The translations under genes and the position numbers were made by a program. Shown one piece after another: positions 24,849 to 32,721 of a stretch of DNA of 41,439 nucleotides. Position 1 is the first letter of the stretch. Each line of letters opens with the position of its first letter. A model generated the notes under the pieces. The model had not been told where the DNA came from and ran no database searches. It saw only the letters and a list, made by a program, of their open reading frames with translations. Source of the stretch: Acidobacteriota bacterium (lineage in GTDB: Bacteria > Acidobacteriota > Thermoanaerobaculia > Thermoanaerobaculales > Sulfomarinibacteraceae); the NCBI GenBank assembly GCA_022340665.1, contig JAJDNM010000042.1, positions 1 through 41,439 on the forward strand, written 5' to 3'.

Positions 24849-26194
24849 ACCGGCGTGCGCATGGTGACGAATTCCTCAGCCGCAGTCGGGTGGATGCCAA
24901 TCGTGCGGTCGAAGGTCGCCTTGGTGGCACCGGCCTTGAGAGCCACGGCCATTCCCTGGATGATTTCGCCCGCCTCGTGGCCGACCATGTGGACGCCGAG
25001 CACCGTGTCGGTTTTTCTGTCGACAACCAGCTTCATCATCGTCTTCTCGTTACGGCCTGACATCGTGTGGACCATCGGCCGGAAGATGGAACGGTAGATC
25101 TCCACATCGAATCCCGCTTCGCGAGCTTCGGCTTCGGTCAGCCCGACCGTGCCGACGGCGGGCTGGCTGAAAACGGCCGACGGTACGTTGGTGTAGTCGA
25201 CGATAGTCGGGTTGTCGTTGAAGAGGGTTTCCGCGATCGCCATGCCTTCGGCGAGGGCGACGGGGGTGAGGGCGATGCGGTCGATGCAGTCGCCGATGGC
25301 ATGGATCCCGGAGACCGACGACTCCATATATTCGTTGGCGACCACCGCACCGCGTTCGCTGAGGTGTACGCCGAGAGCCTCGAGCCCGAGCCCGGCGGTG
25401 TTGGGAACGCGTCCGATCGCGCACAGGAGTTGGTCGGCCTCTTCCGCCTCGCCGGTGTTGAAGTGGACCGCGTATCGATTTCCTCTGCACTCGATGCGAT
25501 CGACGGTGCTGTTGAATCTCAGATCGATGCCTCGCTTCCGCATCTCTTCCGCAAGGGTCGTCCGGATGTCGTCGTCGAAGCCGCGCAGGAAGACCGGTCC
25601 GCGGTAAACCAGCATGACCTCGGTCCCGAGCCCGTTGAATATCCCGGCGAACTCGACCGCAATGTAGCCGCCTCCCATGATGATGATTTTCTGTGGCTGT
25701 TCCTCGAGCTGGAAGACCTCGGCGGAGGTGATGCCGAGCTCCGCGCCCGGGATTGGTGGTATGAAGGGTCGGCTGCCAGTCGCGATGAGAATCTTTTCGG
25801 CTGTAAATGTCTCGTCACCGACCTCGACCGTGTTGGCATCACGCAGCCGTGCCCTGCCCTCGACGATCTTCACCCCGGAGCCCTCGAGCAACCCGCGGTA
25901 GATCCCGTTGAGCCTTTCGATCTCGCGGTTCTTGTTGGCGATCAAGGTCGCCCAGTCGAAGTCCGATGTCGGTACCGTCCAGCCGAAACCGGTCGCGTCC
26001 TCCGCTGTGGCCGAAAAAGCCGATGCGTACACCATCAACTTTTTCGGCACGCAGCCGAGGTTGACGCACGTGCCGCCGAGGCGCGACGTCTCGGCCACAG
26101 CAACCCGGGCACCGTAACCCGCCGAAAACCTGGCCGCACGAACACCGCCGGAGCCGGCGCCGATGACGAATAAGTCAAAGTCGTAGCTGTTCAT
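24839..26194 (-). CDS. gor: Glutathione-disulfide reductase-like flavoprotein
   Basis: A 451-residue FAD pyridine-nucleotide disulfide oxidoreductase. FAD motif GAGSGG (residues 12-17), redox pair GGTCVNLGC (Cys43/Cys48), NADPH motif GGGYIAVEFAGIF, and C-terminal HPTAAEE supplying the catalytic His-Glu. These and the short N-terminus match glutathione reductases rather than lipoamide dehydrogenases. It would keep a low-molecular thiol reduced; whether that thiol is glutathione here is not shown. The final Glu-Phe and stop lie in the repeat array. There is no good Shine-Dalgarno; TAGGAT ends exactly 7 nt before the ATG. Confidence 0.88.
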   Translation of the reverse strand: MNSYDFDLFVIGAGSGGVRAARFSAGYGARVAVAETSRLGGTCVNLGCVPKKLMVYASAFSATAEDATGFGWTVPTSDFDWATLIANKNREIERLNGIYRGLLEGSGVKIVEGRARLRDANTVEVGDETFTAEKILIATGSRPFIPPIPGAELGITSAEVFQLEEQPQKIIIMGGGYIAVEFAGIFNGLGTEVMLVYRGPVFLRGFDDDIRTTLAEEMRKRGIDLRFNSTVDRIECRGNRYAVHFNTGEAEEADQLLCAIGRVPNTAGLGLEALGVHLSERGAVVANEYMESSVSGIHAIGDCIDRIALTPVALAEGMAIAETLFNDNPTIVDYTNVPSAVFSQPAVGTVGLTEAEAREAGFDVEIYRSIFRPMVHTMSGRNEKTMMKLVVDRKTDTVLGVHMVGHEAGEIIQGMAVALKAGATKATFDRTIGIHPTAAEEFVTMRTPVEF

Positions 26195-26240
26195 TGCTCT
26201 TATCCTACAGGCAGCACCGTCGAGGATGGGTGCGCGGGCT

Positions 26241-26350
26241 TAGTTTTGAGTTTTGAGGTATGAGTTTTGAGTTTCCACGCATCACTCCCGTTTTTCCAAG
26301 GGTGAGGAAGGGGCAACTCAAAACTCAAAACTCAAAAGTGAGAACTCAAG
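26241..26350. repeat. Inverted heptamer arms (TTTTGAG / CTCAAAA)
   Basis: Left arm 26241-26275 of TTTTGAG units, right arm 26313-26350 of CTCAAAA units, with a centre that includes CTCCCG and a GTGAGGAAGGGG segment. It lies upstream of gor and downstream of yceI, both on the minus strand. Confidence 0.88.
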
Positions 26351-26360
26351 GCTCCGGTTG

Positions 26361-26942
26361 TCACTGCTTCACCAGCTCGAGCGCGATGTCGACCTCGACG
26401 TCGTCCCCGAGGACGAATCCGCCGGTATCGAGTGCGCGGTTCCAGGAGACGCCGTAATCCTTGCGGTTGACCGTGGTGCTGAGCTCGTATCCCGCCCGCA
26501 CGCCGCCCATCGCCTCGATTTCACCGAGGAAGTCCACCATCAGAGTAACGTCCCTGCTCACGCCACGCATGGTCAGCGTCCCTGCAACCGCGAATGTGTC
26601 GTCGTCCACCCTGGTGATCTTCGAGCTTTTGAACGTGATCTCCGGGTAGGTCTCGACATCGAAGAAATCAGCGGAGCGCAGGTGTTGGTCGCGTTTTTCG
26701 TTCTTGGTATCGATGCTCGCCGTCGTGATTTTGAAGTCGACGCTGCTCCGGTCGAGGTTTTCGAAGTCAACCACGAAGGTGCCGTTGAAGTCCTTGAAAT
26801 CGCCGCTGACCTTGGAAACCAGGTGGCGGACCTTGAAGCCGACGTTCGAGTGAACGGTGTCGATTTCATACGTTCCTTGTGCCGTGGCGGTTCCGAAGCC
26901 GAGTGCGAGCGCGAGGGTTGTGAAGATTACCGTCTTTCGCAT
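26361..26942 (-). CDS. YceI family periplasmic protein
   Basis: A 193-residue exported protein with a signal peptide (MRK plus hydrophobic core, cleavage likely after ATAQ). The YceI lipocalin-like barrel follows: IDTVHSNVGFKVRHL, SIDTKNEKRDQHLRSADFFD, VAGTLTMRGVSRDVTL and RKDYGV. YceI proteins bind isoprenoid or fatty-acid-like ligands in the periplasm. The ligand is unknown. The ATG has GGAGGA at good spacing. It is transcribed divergently from the TonB operon. Confidence 0.93.
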   Translation of the reverse strand: MRKTVIFTTLALALGFGTATAQGTYEIDTVHSNVGFKVRHLVSKVSGDFKDFNGTFVVDFENLDRSSVDFKITTASIDTKNEKRDQHLRSADFFDVETYPEITFKSSKITRVDDDTFAVAGTLTMRGVSRDVTLMVDFLGEIEAMGGVRAGYELSTTVNRKDYGVSWNRALDTGGFVLGDDVEVDIALELVKQ

Positions 26943-27198
26943 GTGATTCCTCCAGCAAAAATATGCGTTCTGTATTTCGCTCCTTGTTCGAACGGGTTAC
27001 CACGGTGGATCATTCCGGGATATGCAAAGGTTTCTTCACGTGGATGCGTGTACCATCTGCCAATGCGGCATCGTTTGTGGCACCATCGCGGTCGTTCGCC
27101 GAGCGCAAATGGCACATGTAGAGAGGAATTACCGCGACTCAGGCGCGTGAGACCGCACGACGGACCAGCTGTGGCAGGAAACTTGCTAGGGTAGGCAT
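26943..27198. other. Divergent intergenic region between yceI and tonB-like genes
   Basis: 256 bp with no gene I can support. It holds the yceI ribosome site (near 26948-26953) and, at the other end, TAGGGT (27187-27192), which ends 6 nt before the tonB-like GTG. No other motif was recognised. Confidence 0.4.
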
Positions 27199-28128
27199 GT
27201 GCGACGAGATCGAAGCACATTTCGCAGAGCACTCGAGATATCGCTGTTGCTCCATTTGCTGTTGGTCTTTTTGGTGGCGCCGCAGGTCGAACAACTGTGG
27301 CCGACGTCGGACGCTGCAGCAGTACAACTGACGCCCGAGGCGGCGCTGGATGAGCAGCCTCCTCTCGAGTTCGAGTTTGTCGATCTCGCAGAGGAGCGCG
27401 AGGAAGAGCCGGTGTCGGACCGGGTACCGCTGTCCGACCTCGACCGACGCGCCCACGGTGGCGAGGGCGAAGCGGCATCACGTCCCAGCGTGCAGGGCAA
27501 CACACCACAACTGGTGGAAGCTGACGGGGGACAACAGTTCGGCGCGGGATCTCCGCCGCAGAGGCAAGGCGAGCAGGTCCCGCGGGTGCCGCCGCCAGAT
27601 CGGTCCCGGGAAGAGCCGATCGAGCGCCCGACCGAGGATCGACAGCCCGAACCCGATACGGAAGGCGCTGGCGAAGAGGTGCCGGAGCCCGAGCAACAGC
27701 AACCGTCCATCAAGCTGCCACCTCCCGGGGCCTGGGCTCTCCCACCGGAGGAGGGTGGGCTTTTCGAGAGACCCGACACGGAGGGCGGACAGGTAGACGC
27801 CGGCGGACTATCCTTCGATACCCAGTGGTACGACTGGGGACCTTATGCCAAGGCCATGTTGGCCAAGATTCGCCGTCACTGGCGCATTCCGGAGATTGCC
27901 AGGCTTGGCGTGCAGGGGGTGGTCAAAATTCGCTTCTTTATCGAGCGCGACGGAACTGTCACCGGTCTGCAGATCGTCGATGAGTCCGGCAAGCCGCCGA
28001 TGGACTTCGCGGCGCGCGACGCCATATTCGGTTCGTCACCCTTCGAACCCCTCCCGTCGGACCTGACGGGGGTCGATCGCGAGGGTGTTACCATCACCTT
28101 CTTCTACAATTCCCGTCCACGGGATTGA
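27199..28128 (+). CDS. TonB-like energy-transducing protein
   Basis: A 309-residue protein with a cytoplasmic basic start, one membrane anchor (residues ~12-30), a long acidic/proline-rich periplasmic spacer (about 40-200), and a C-terminal TonB/TolA-like domain (about 213-305; WRIPE, GVVKIRFFIERDGTV, FEPLPSDL). It spans the periplasm to pass proton-motive energy to outer-membrane receptors or to the Tol system. The exbB/exbD homologues directly downstream support TonB. GTG 27199 has no Shine-Dalgarno, so the message may be leaderless. No receptor gene is in the window. Confidence 0.85.
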   Translation: MRRDRSTFRRALEISLLLHLLLVFLVAPQVEQLWPTSDAAAVQLTPEAALDEQPPLEFEFVDLAEEREEEPVSDRVPLSDLDRRAHGGEGEAASRPSVQGNTPQLVEADGGQQFGAGSPPQRQGEQVPRVPPPDRSREEPIERPTEDRQPEPDTEGAGEEVPEPEQQQPSIKLPPPGAWALPPEEGGLFERPDTEGGQVDAGGLSFDTQWYDWGPYAKAMLAKIRRHWRIPEIARLGVQGVVKIRFFIERDGTVTGLQIVDESGKPPMDFAARDAIFGSSPFEPLPSDLTGVDREGVTITFFYNSRPRD

Positions 28129-28157
28129 CAATGATGCACTACGGATAGGAGCACTGA

Positions 28158-28784
28158 GTGGTCGACATTTTGATATCAGGCGGACCCGTGATGATCCCGC
28201 TCGGCATTCTGTCGCTGGTGGCACTCGCCATCATCATCGAGCGACTGTGGGTGCTGAGACGGAGCAACTTTCTCGAAAATTCGACAGTACAGACATTGTC
28301 AGGCCTGCTCGCGAGCGGCAGGTACGATGCCGCGGTCGAATTCTGTCGGCGTCACCCGGGGCCGTTCACTGATCTCGTTTCCGCATTGGTGGAAAACCGT
28401 CACGCGCCGTACGAGGAGCTCAAAGAGATCCTCGAGGATACCGGTCGCCTGCAGCTGATGGGCCTTCAGCGGGGACTTCCGGCGCTCGCGACGATCGTCG
28501 CGGGAGCGCCGCTGCTCGGTCTTCTAGGCACCGTGATCGGGATGATCAAGATCTTCAGCGTCGTGGCGACGGCAGGCTCGGGCATTACCGAACAGCTCTC
28601 GTCGGGCATCTCGCAGGCGCTGATCACCACAGCCACAGGCCTGGTAATCGCCATCCCGGCCCTCTTCACCCACTCCTACCTCGAGTCGAGGGCGGTCTCG
28701 ATCCTGTCGGATATCGAGGCGCAGATCCTCGACTTCCTGCACCTCGTCCGCGAACATCCGACGGACGACGCCGAGGAAGACTGA
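28158..28784 (+). CDS. exbB: ExbB/TolQ/MotA family proton channel subunit
   Basis: A 208-residue inner-membrane protein with three transmembrane segments: residues ~11-32, ~108-132 and ~148-172. The ExbB core GAPLLGLLGTVIGMI plus the following ALITTATGLVIAIPA helix is conserved. With ExbD it forms the proton channel powering TonB. GTG 28158 has AGGAG 7 nt upstream. The stop overlaps the ExbD start by one base. ExbB versus TolQ is decided only by context. Confidence 0.92.
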   Translation: MVDILISGGPVMIPLGILSLVALAIIIERLWVLRRSNFLENSTVQTLSGLLASGRYDAAVEFCRRHPGPFTDLVSALVENRHAPYEELKEILEDTGRLQLMGLQRGLPALATIVAGAPLLGLLGTVIGMIKIFSVVATAGSGITEQLSSGISQALITTATGLVIAIPALFTHSYLESRAVSILSDIEAQILDFLHLVREHPTDDAEED

Positions 28785-29209
28785 TGCGTCTCGCCCCCCT
28801 TCGCGGACGGCGCAAGCCCGAGGTCCAGATGTCGCCACTGATCGACGTCATCTTCCTGCTGTTGATCTTCTATGCGGTGACCACACAGTTCGTCAGTGAC
28901 GAAAGGCTCAAGCTCAAGCTGCCCGAAGCCGAGACCGCCGAGAGTGTCGGCATCAATCGCGAGGAACGCCCGCCCGAAGTCAAGGTGGCGGTCGACGGGA
29001 CGATCTGGATCAACGATCGAATCGTGCCGGAATCGGACCTCGAATCACGGATACGGCAGCTGGTCGAACGCGCTCCGGACGAGGGCATTATTCTGAAGGG
29101 CGATCAGGGAGCCGATTACGGCATCGTCGTCCACGTCCTCGATGTCGCCCGCAAGGTCGGCGCCAAAGGAATTCAGATGAGCGCGGACCGACCACCCGAG
29201 CAGCAATAA
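28784..29209 (+). CDS. exbD: ExbD/TolR family protein
   Basis: A 141-residue partner of ExbB: short basic cytoplasmic tail, then SPLIDVIFLLLIFYA, whose membrane-embedded Asp is the proton-carrying residue of the family, and a periplasmic domain ending in a GIQM-type strand. Translation is coupled to exbB. A heptamer array begins immediately at the TAA stop. Confidence 0.93.
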   Translation: MRLAPLRGRRKPEVQMSPLIDVIFLLLIFYAVTTQFVSDERLKLKLPEAETAESVGINREERPPEVKVAVDGTIWINDRIVPESDLESRIRQLVERAPDEGIILKGDQGADYGIVVHVLDVARKVGAKGIQMSADRPPEQQ

Positions 29210-29427
29210 TTTTGAATTCTCAATTTTGAATTTAGAATTCCCATCGCCCACCCCCGTGCTCTGGGAGGTTGGGCGGCAACTCTCCGACAACAGCGCACCG
29301 TGGCCGTAGCTGAGGGGGTCGCCTCGAGGGCGCGTGGAAAGCGTACGGCCACGCGCTGATGGCGGCGAGTCACGACGCCCGCAGAGCGTCAGTAATTCAA
29401 AATTGAGAATTCAAAATTGAAAATTCG
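29208..29427. repeat. Inverted heptamer arms enclosing the two-hairpin element (copy B)
   Basis: Left arm 29208-29240 (TTTTGAA/TTCTCAA units) and right arm 29393-29427 (TTCAAAA units) flank the element: GTGGCCGTA/TACGGCCAC at 29300-29308 and 29344-29352, then GACGCCC with GCGTC at 29374-29390 and AGTAA. The 3' half matches copy A almost base for base. The stop of the convergent ATPase gene lies in the right arm. Confidence 0.88.
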
Positions 29428-30013
29428 ACCTGCCAGCGTACACGTCATACAGCTCCCGCAAGCATGATCTGATGTTGCCCCCGTGGCGGTGGAAGAGCTG
29501 GCCGAGGTGCGGCTCGAGTGCTTGCGCTTCAGTGGGGGCGAGCTCCGAAACGAGATCGGAGAGTACGGCGAGGTCCGGGCGGCACTCGATCAGCGTCGGC
29601 AACCGTCCAGGCCGGTGCATCGTCGCAACGAGATATGCCGCGGCACGTGTGGTGCGGAGGAGTCTTTTCCAGGCGACGACACCGAGGCGCTCACCTCCGT
29701 CGATGAACACCGTGTGGCGTGCGGTCACCGGTGTCGGCAGTCGGTGTTTTGTCTGCTGCCACGGGCGGGGGCAGCTCCCGTCGAGCTGCACCACCACCTG
29801 TTTACCGGGAAGGGCCGACGCGAGCTCCTCGAGGAGGGTTGATTTCCCGCTGCCCTTCGGGCCGACAATCAAGCCGCGTCCCCCGATTTCTTCGAGCCTC
29901 TCGAACAATCCAACCAGGCTCGTGCCGTCGGCTCGGTAGACGAGGCGTTCGATGCGGTGGCTGGCGAACGGGTTGTCCGCAGGCCGTTCCCGGGCCGTGA
30001 CCCGTGCACTCAT
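29411..30013 (-). CDS. Small P-loop ATPase/NTPase, function unknown
   Basis: A 200-residue cytoplasmic protein with Walker A GPKGSGKST (residues ~49-57), a Walker B-like strand HTVFIDGGE (~105-113) and a later VATMHR strand that could hold a sensor residue. It is too short for a transporter ATPase with full ABC signature, and I see no LSGGQ motif. It is the last gene of an operon with a DUF3592 membrane protein and a small protein; the ATG overlaps the preceding stop (ATGA). The last residues (SNFQF) and the stop come from the TTCAAAA array, so the C-terminus may have been altered. Confidence 0.65.
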   Translation of the reverse strand: MSARVTARERPADNPFASHRIERLVYRADGTSLVGLFERLEEIGGRGLIVGPKGSGKSTLLEELASALPGKQVVVQLDGSCPRPWQQTKHRLPTPVTARHTVFIDGGERLGVVAWKRLLRTTRAAAYLVATMHRPGRLPTLIECRPDLAVLSDLVSELAPTEAQALEPHLGQLFHRHGGNIRSCLRELYDVYAGRSNFQF

Positions 30014-30366
30014 CTGAGATCGACCTCGACCGGCTGCGGCCCGATCTGCAGATCGAGCCGTTCGGTCTCACCGCCCGGCAGGGCGATGAGCTCGACGGCC
30101 CAGGCGAGCGTGACCAGCTTTCCAGAAAAGGAGTACGGCCCCTCGGGCACGAGAAAGGAGAAATCGCGGTGCCCGGATCGCTCGGGCATGTCGACCCGGA
30201 TAGAGCGCACGATTCCGACGTCCTGGGTGCCTTTACCGGCGGTGTACCAGAAGAGCCGGATCTCGATCGCCTCGGCATCCTCGTCGAGATGCCAGGTTGC
30301 CCGGCCTTCCAGGAGTCCACCCGGTTTGAACCAGGTGCCGCCGCCGGAGGTGTGCAGCGTGAGCAT
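30010..30366 (-). CDS. Small uncharacterised protein (118 aa) in the DUF3592 operon
   Basis: No family recognised. The sequence alternates hydrophobic and charged residues in a way that suggests an all-beta domain, without signal peptide or membrane helix. Start ATG 30366 overlaps the stop of the DUF3592 gene (TGATG), and its stop overlaps the ATPase start, so all three are coupled. A longer open frame upstream runs inside the DUF3592 gene and is rejected. It resembles the C-terminal domain of its upstream neighbour in style (strand-rich, WxL segments), possibly a split arrestin-like domain. Confidence 0.6.
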   Translation of the reverse strand: MLTLHTSGGGTWFKPGGLLEGRATWHLDEDAEAIEIRLFWYTAGKGTQDVGIVRSIRVDMPERSGHRDFSFLVPEGPYSFSGKLVTLAWAVELIALPGGETERLDLQIGPQPVEVDLR

Positions 30367-32051
30367 CAGGTGACATCTCCGGCACGCTGAGGGCGGATCT
30401 GGATCGCGAAGTTCTGGTCGACGTCGGGCCATCGACCGATTTCGCCCTCGATCGTGAACTCCCAGACGATCTTGTTCGACGTGGCCTCGAAGCTGTGCAT
30501 GGTGTCGGCGGGTATGGTGAATTCCGCCGTGCCCCGGGGGATCTCCCAGTCGTTGACGGTATTGACGAGGTCATACGATGCGAAGACCTCCTCTTCGGTG
30601 ATGGTGTCCGTGCCGCGGCGATAGGTCGCCTCTTCGTGGCCCTCGAGAGAAACCCGCAGGTGCTCGATGCGGGTGGCGCGTCCGGCAAATTGCCACTCGA
30701 GGTGGATGCTGTCGCCGAGCCTGGGGTTGCCGGGGGTCAGGGTCACCCGCGGGCGCGGGTTGGCGAGGGCCAGCAGGGAGTGAACGATGAACCCCACCGA
30801 GGCGAGCCCGACGAGTACGAAAGGAACCAGGAAGATGGTCAGGAACCAGTCTGGATGCCCACTGTCCCACGTCTTCCAGGCTTGCCAGACAAATACCGAA
30901 ACAAGCCCGTTCCAGATAATGGAAAAAAACACCGCGCCCGCGGCCTTGCCCACCGGTCCGACATCCGGTTCCAGGAGCAGCGATCCGTCAGCCTCGGCGG
31001 GGATTTCCGGAACGAACTCCTGGGATGCCTGCTGGCGGCGGCTCATTCTCCAGCCGTGCCCGGCAACCGCCAGGCCGGCGACGATGAAGACCAGTGGAAG
31101 CAGGCCCAGCAGGAATTTCGGGTGAACCTCCCGGTCGAGGACCGAGTGGTTTGGCGAACGGGGATCGACCCAGCAGACAGCCGCGGCGCCTTCCGGGAAT
31201 CGCTCGAGGGTTTCCCGGGCGCTATCGGCGCCGGAAGAGAGGGAGCCAAAGAAATCGACCCGGTTAGAGCGCCAGCTTTGGCCGCCGGCCCGGTACTCGT
31301 AGAGTATGTCGGCTCGGTACGATGTCCCGTCGTCGGTGGACCAAGATCGCATGCGCGAACCGACGATGGTGCAGGGTGTCGAATCCCAGGTCGCCGATCG
31401 TGCCAGCCGCAACGCCGGCAGGCCCGCGAGTGGTATGAAAACCGCACACCCCACGACCACGAAGATGAGTCCGAAAACGACCAGGAACAGGTAACCCCGC
31501 CGCGACGGAGCGTTCTGCGAGATCGACTCGATGGTCGTGTCGCCGTCGGATACGGAACTCCGCCAGACGGCGTAGAGACCTCCGCCACCAATGGCGACGA
31601 AAATGAGCGGGAAGAACACAACGAATGCAATCCACGGAATCTGCTGCTCGAGGACTGCGGTGGACGGATCATCCGGATTCACCCGGCAGGTCGTCACCGT
31701 GTCTGGAGGATACTCTGCCGCGTAGTCCCGCGCTTCGTCGTAGCTCGAGGTGCCGTCGTCTCCCCGCGTCAGGTCGTCGTTTTCGTAGGTTCGGCCGGCT
31801 GCTTCATAACGGAAACGAACCACCGGTCGGTAGGGCTGGCTGTCATCGCCCGTCTCTCCGACCTCCGACGAGAGGATCGTGCAGTCGACCTCGGGCCACG
31901 ACCACGGGGCGAGTTGGCGGATGGTTTCTCCGAGGATGAAGACCGTGAAAAGCGTGCCCATCAGGAAAAAGATGCCGAAGAAGAGCGTGCCGAAGCCCTT
32001 GCCGGCGCAACCGGTTCCTGATCCCGACGAACTGTTGAAGGACATCTTCAT
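30366..32051 (-). CDS. DUF3592 membrane protein with two DUF3592 repeats and a C-terminal beta domain
   Basis: A 561-residue integral membrane protein. The DUF3592 unit occurs twice: about residues 45-145 (WPEVDCTI, YRPVVRFRYEAAGRTYEND, CRVNPDDPSTAVL) and about 225-325 (WDSTPCTIV, YRADILYEYRAGGQSWRS, CWVDPRSPNHSVL). Each is bracketed by transmembrane helices; further helices lie near 335-352 and 395-450. The last ~120 residues form a soluble strand-rich domain (LEWQF, FTIPAD, IVWEFTIEGEIGRWPD) that looks arrestin-like to me. Its role is unknown. ATG 32051 is the longest sensible start; a Met two codons later is equally possible. Confidence 0.72.
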   Translation of the reverse strand: MKMSFNSSSGSGTGCAGKGFGTLFFGIFFLMGTLFTVFILGETIRQLAPWSWPEVDCTILSSEVGETGDDSQPYRPVVRFRYEAAGRTYENDDLTRGDDGTSSYDEARDYAAEYPPDTVTTCRVNPDDPSTAVLEQQIPWIAFVVFFPLIFVAIGGGGLYAVWRSSVSDGDTTIESISQNAPSRRGYLFLVVFGLIFVVVGCAVFIPLAGLPALRLARSATWDSTPCTIVGSRMRSWSTDDGTSYRADILYEYRAGGQSWRSNRVDFFGSLSSGADSARETLERFPEGAAAVCWVDPRSPNHSVLDREVHPKFLLGLLPLVFIVAGLAVAGHGWRMSRRQQASQEFVPEIPAEADGSLLLEPDVGPVGKAAGAVFFSIIWNGLVSVFVWQAWKTWDSGHPDWFLTIFLVPFVLVGLASVGFIVHSLLALANPRPRVTLTPGNPRLGDSIHLEWQFAGRATRIEHLRVSLEGHEEATYRRGTDTITEEEVFASYDLVNTVNDWEIPRGTAEFTIPADTMHSFEATSNKIVWEFTIEGEIGRWPDVDQNFAIQIRPQRAGDVT

Positions 32052-32093
32052 CGAGAGAAATCCTCTATCGATTGTAACCGTGGGGTGTTTTCG

Positions 32094-32305
32094 AATGAGG
32101 AATTAGAAATGAGGAATCCCGTCCGCCCCCTCGGACCACCGAGGGGGATGATGTGGAACTCAAAACTCAAAACTCAAGAATCAAAACTCAAGACTCAAAA
32201 CTCAAGACTCAAAACTCAAAACTCAAAACTCAAAACTCAAAACTCAAAACTGCCTTGGGGGGGGTAGGCGGGAAGTCCGAAATTCGAAATTCGAAATTCG
32301 AAATC
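32094..32305. repeat. Longest heptamer array (about 13 CTCAAAA units) plus TTCGAAA array and hairpin
   Basis: A GAGGAAT/GAAATGA stretch (32094-32118) is followed by a perfect CCCCCTCGG-ACCA-CCGAGGGGG hairpin (32126-32147). Then come about 13 CTCAAAA-type units with a few point variants (32157-32251), a G-run with GGCGGG, and four TTCGAAA units (32276-32304). The region lies between the start of the DUF3592 operon and the end of the CadC-like gene. Confidence 0.92.
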
Positions 32306-32313
32306 AAGTAGGT

Positions 32314-32682
32314 CTATTCGTTCGCGTGCTCGATGCCGGTGCCCATCAGGGTCGCGATGTGGTCATCCGAGAGGCTGTAATACACCATCCGTCCCTCGCG
32401 TCGTGCGCGCACCAGATCGCGGTCACGCAGAAGGCGAAGTTGGTGACTGACGGCGGATACAGAAAGCTCGGCCAGTGCGGCGAGATCGCAGACACAGAGC
32501 TCCTCGGTAAGCGAAAGCGCGTGCAGAATTCTGAGGCGGGTCGGGTCCGAAAGGGCAGAAAACAGACGGCTCACGCGCTCCACCGTTTGTTCGGGCAACG
32601 CTCTCTGCTGGACAAAGGCCACCTTCTCGGGGTCGATCTCGTTGATGCTGCAAAGATTCGTCGTAAAGTCTGTTTCGTTCAT
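32314..32682 (-). CDS. ArsR/SmtB family metal sensor, CadC-like
   Basis: A 122-residue winged-helix repressor. ELCVCDLA (Cys63, Cys65) in the recognition-side helix and an N-terminal Cys11 recreate the thiolate metal site of CadC-type sensors of Cd/Pb/Zn. SVSAVSHQLRLL is the recognition helix, and MVYYSL is in the wing. A C-terminal His (GIEHANE) may add an alpha5 site. Such proteins leave DNA on metal binding. ATG 32682 is set by the promoter just upstream; the open frame beyond it runs through the promoter. No metal pump lies beside it, so it may control distant genes or only itself. Confidence 0.9.
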   Translation of the reverse strand: MNETDFTTNLCSINEIDPEKVAFVQQRALPEQTVERVSRLFSALSDPTRLRILHALSLTEELCVCDLAALAELSVSAVSHQLRLLRDRDLVRARREGRMVYYSLSDDHIATLMGTGIEHANE

Positions 32683-32689
32683 GGGAAGC

Positions 32690-32718
32690 ATTCTCACCCA
32701 TCTCACTGTGAACGTCAA
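32690..32718 (-). promoter_or_regulatory. Leaderless promoter of the CadC-like gene
   Basis: Minus strand TTGACG (32718-32713), a 17-bp spacer, GAGAAT (32695-32690), then exactly 7 nt to the ATG at 32682. No ribosome site can fit. The spacer contains CACAGTGAGATGGGTG, a plausible place for an operator, though I see no clean palindrome. Confidence 0.72.
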
Positions 32719-32721
32719 TCT

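Noticed and set aside
24839-26194. Dihydrolipoamide dehydrogenase or mercuric reductase
   Set aside because: The redox motif GGTCVNLGC without an N-terminal metal domain, and the C-terminal HPTAAEE, fit glutathione reductase better, and no 2-oxoacid dehydrogenase or mer genes adjoin it.
30495-32021. 508-codon plus-strand open frame
   Set aside because: Antisense to the DUF3592 gene; the minus-strand frame has membrane helices and the repeated DUF3592 unit, whereas this one is hydrophilic low-complexity.
32157-32251. CRISPR-like appearance of the CTCAAAA array
   Set aside because: Units are 7 bp and contiguous with no unique spacers and no cas genes nearby; it is a tandem repeat.
32085-32267. 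Open frame encoding a repeated LKTQNSK peptide
   Set aside because: The peptide is the translation of the CTCAAAA heptamer, which is open in that direction by its composition. There is no ribosome site or other evidence of a gene.
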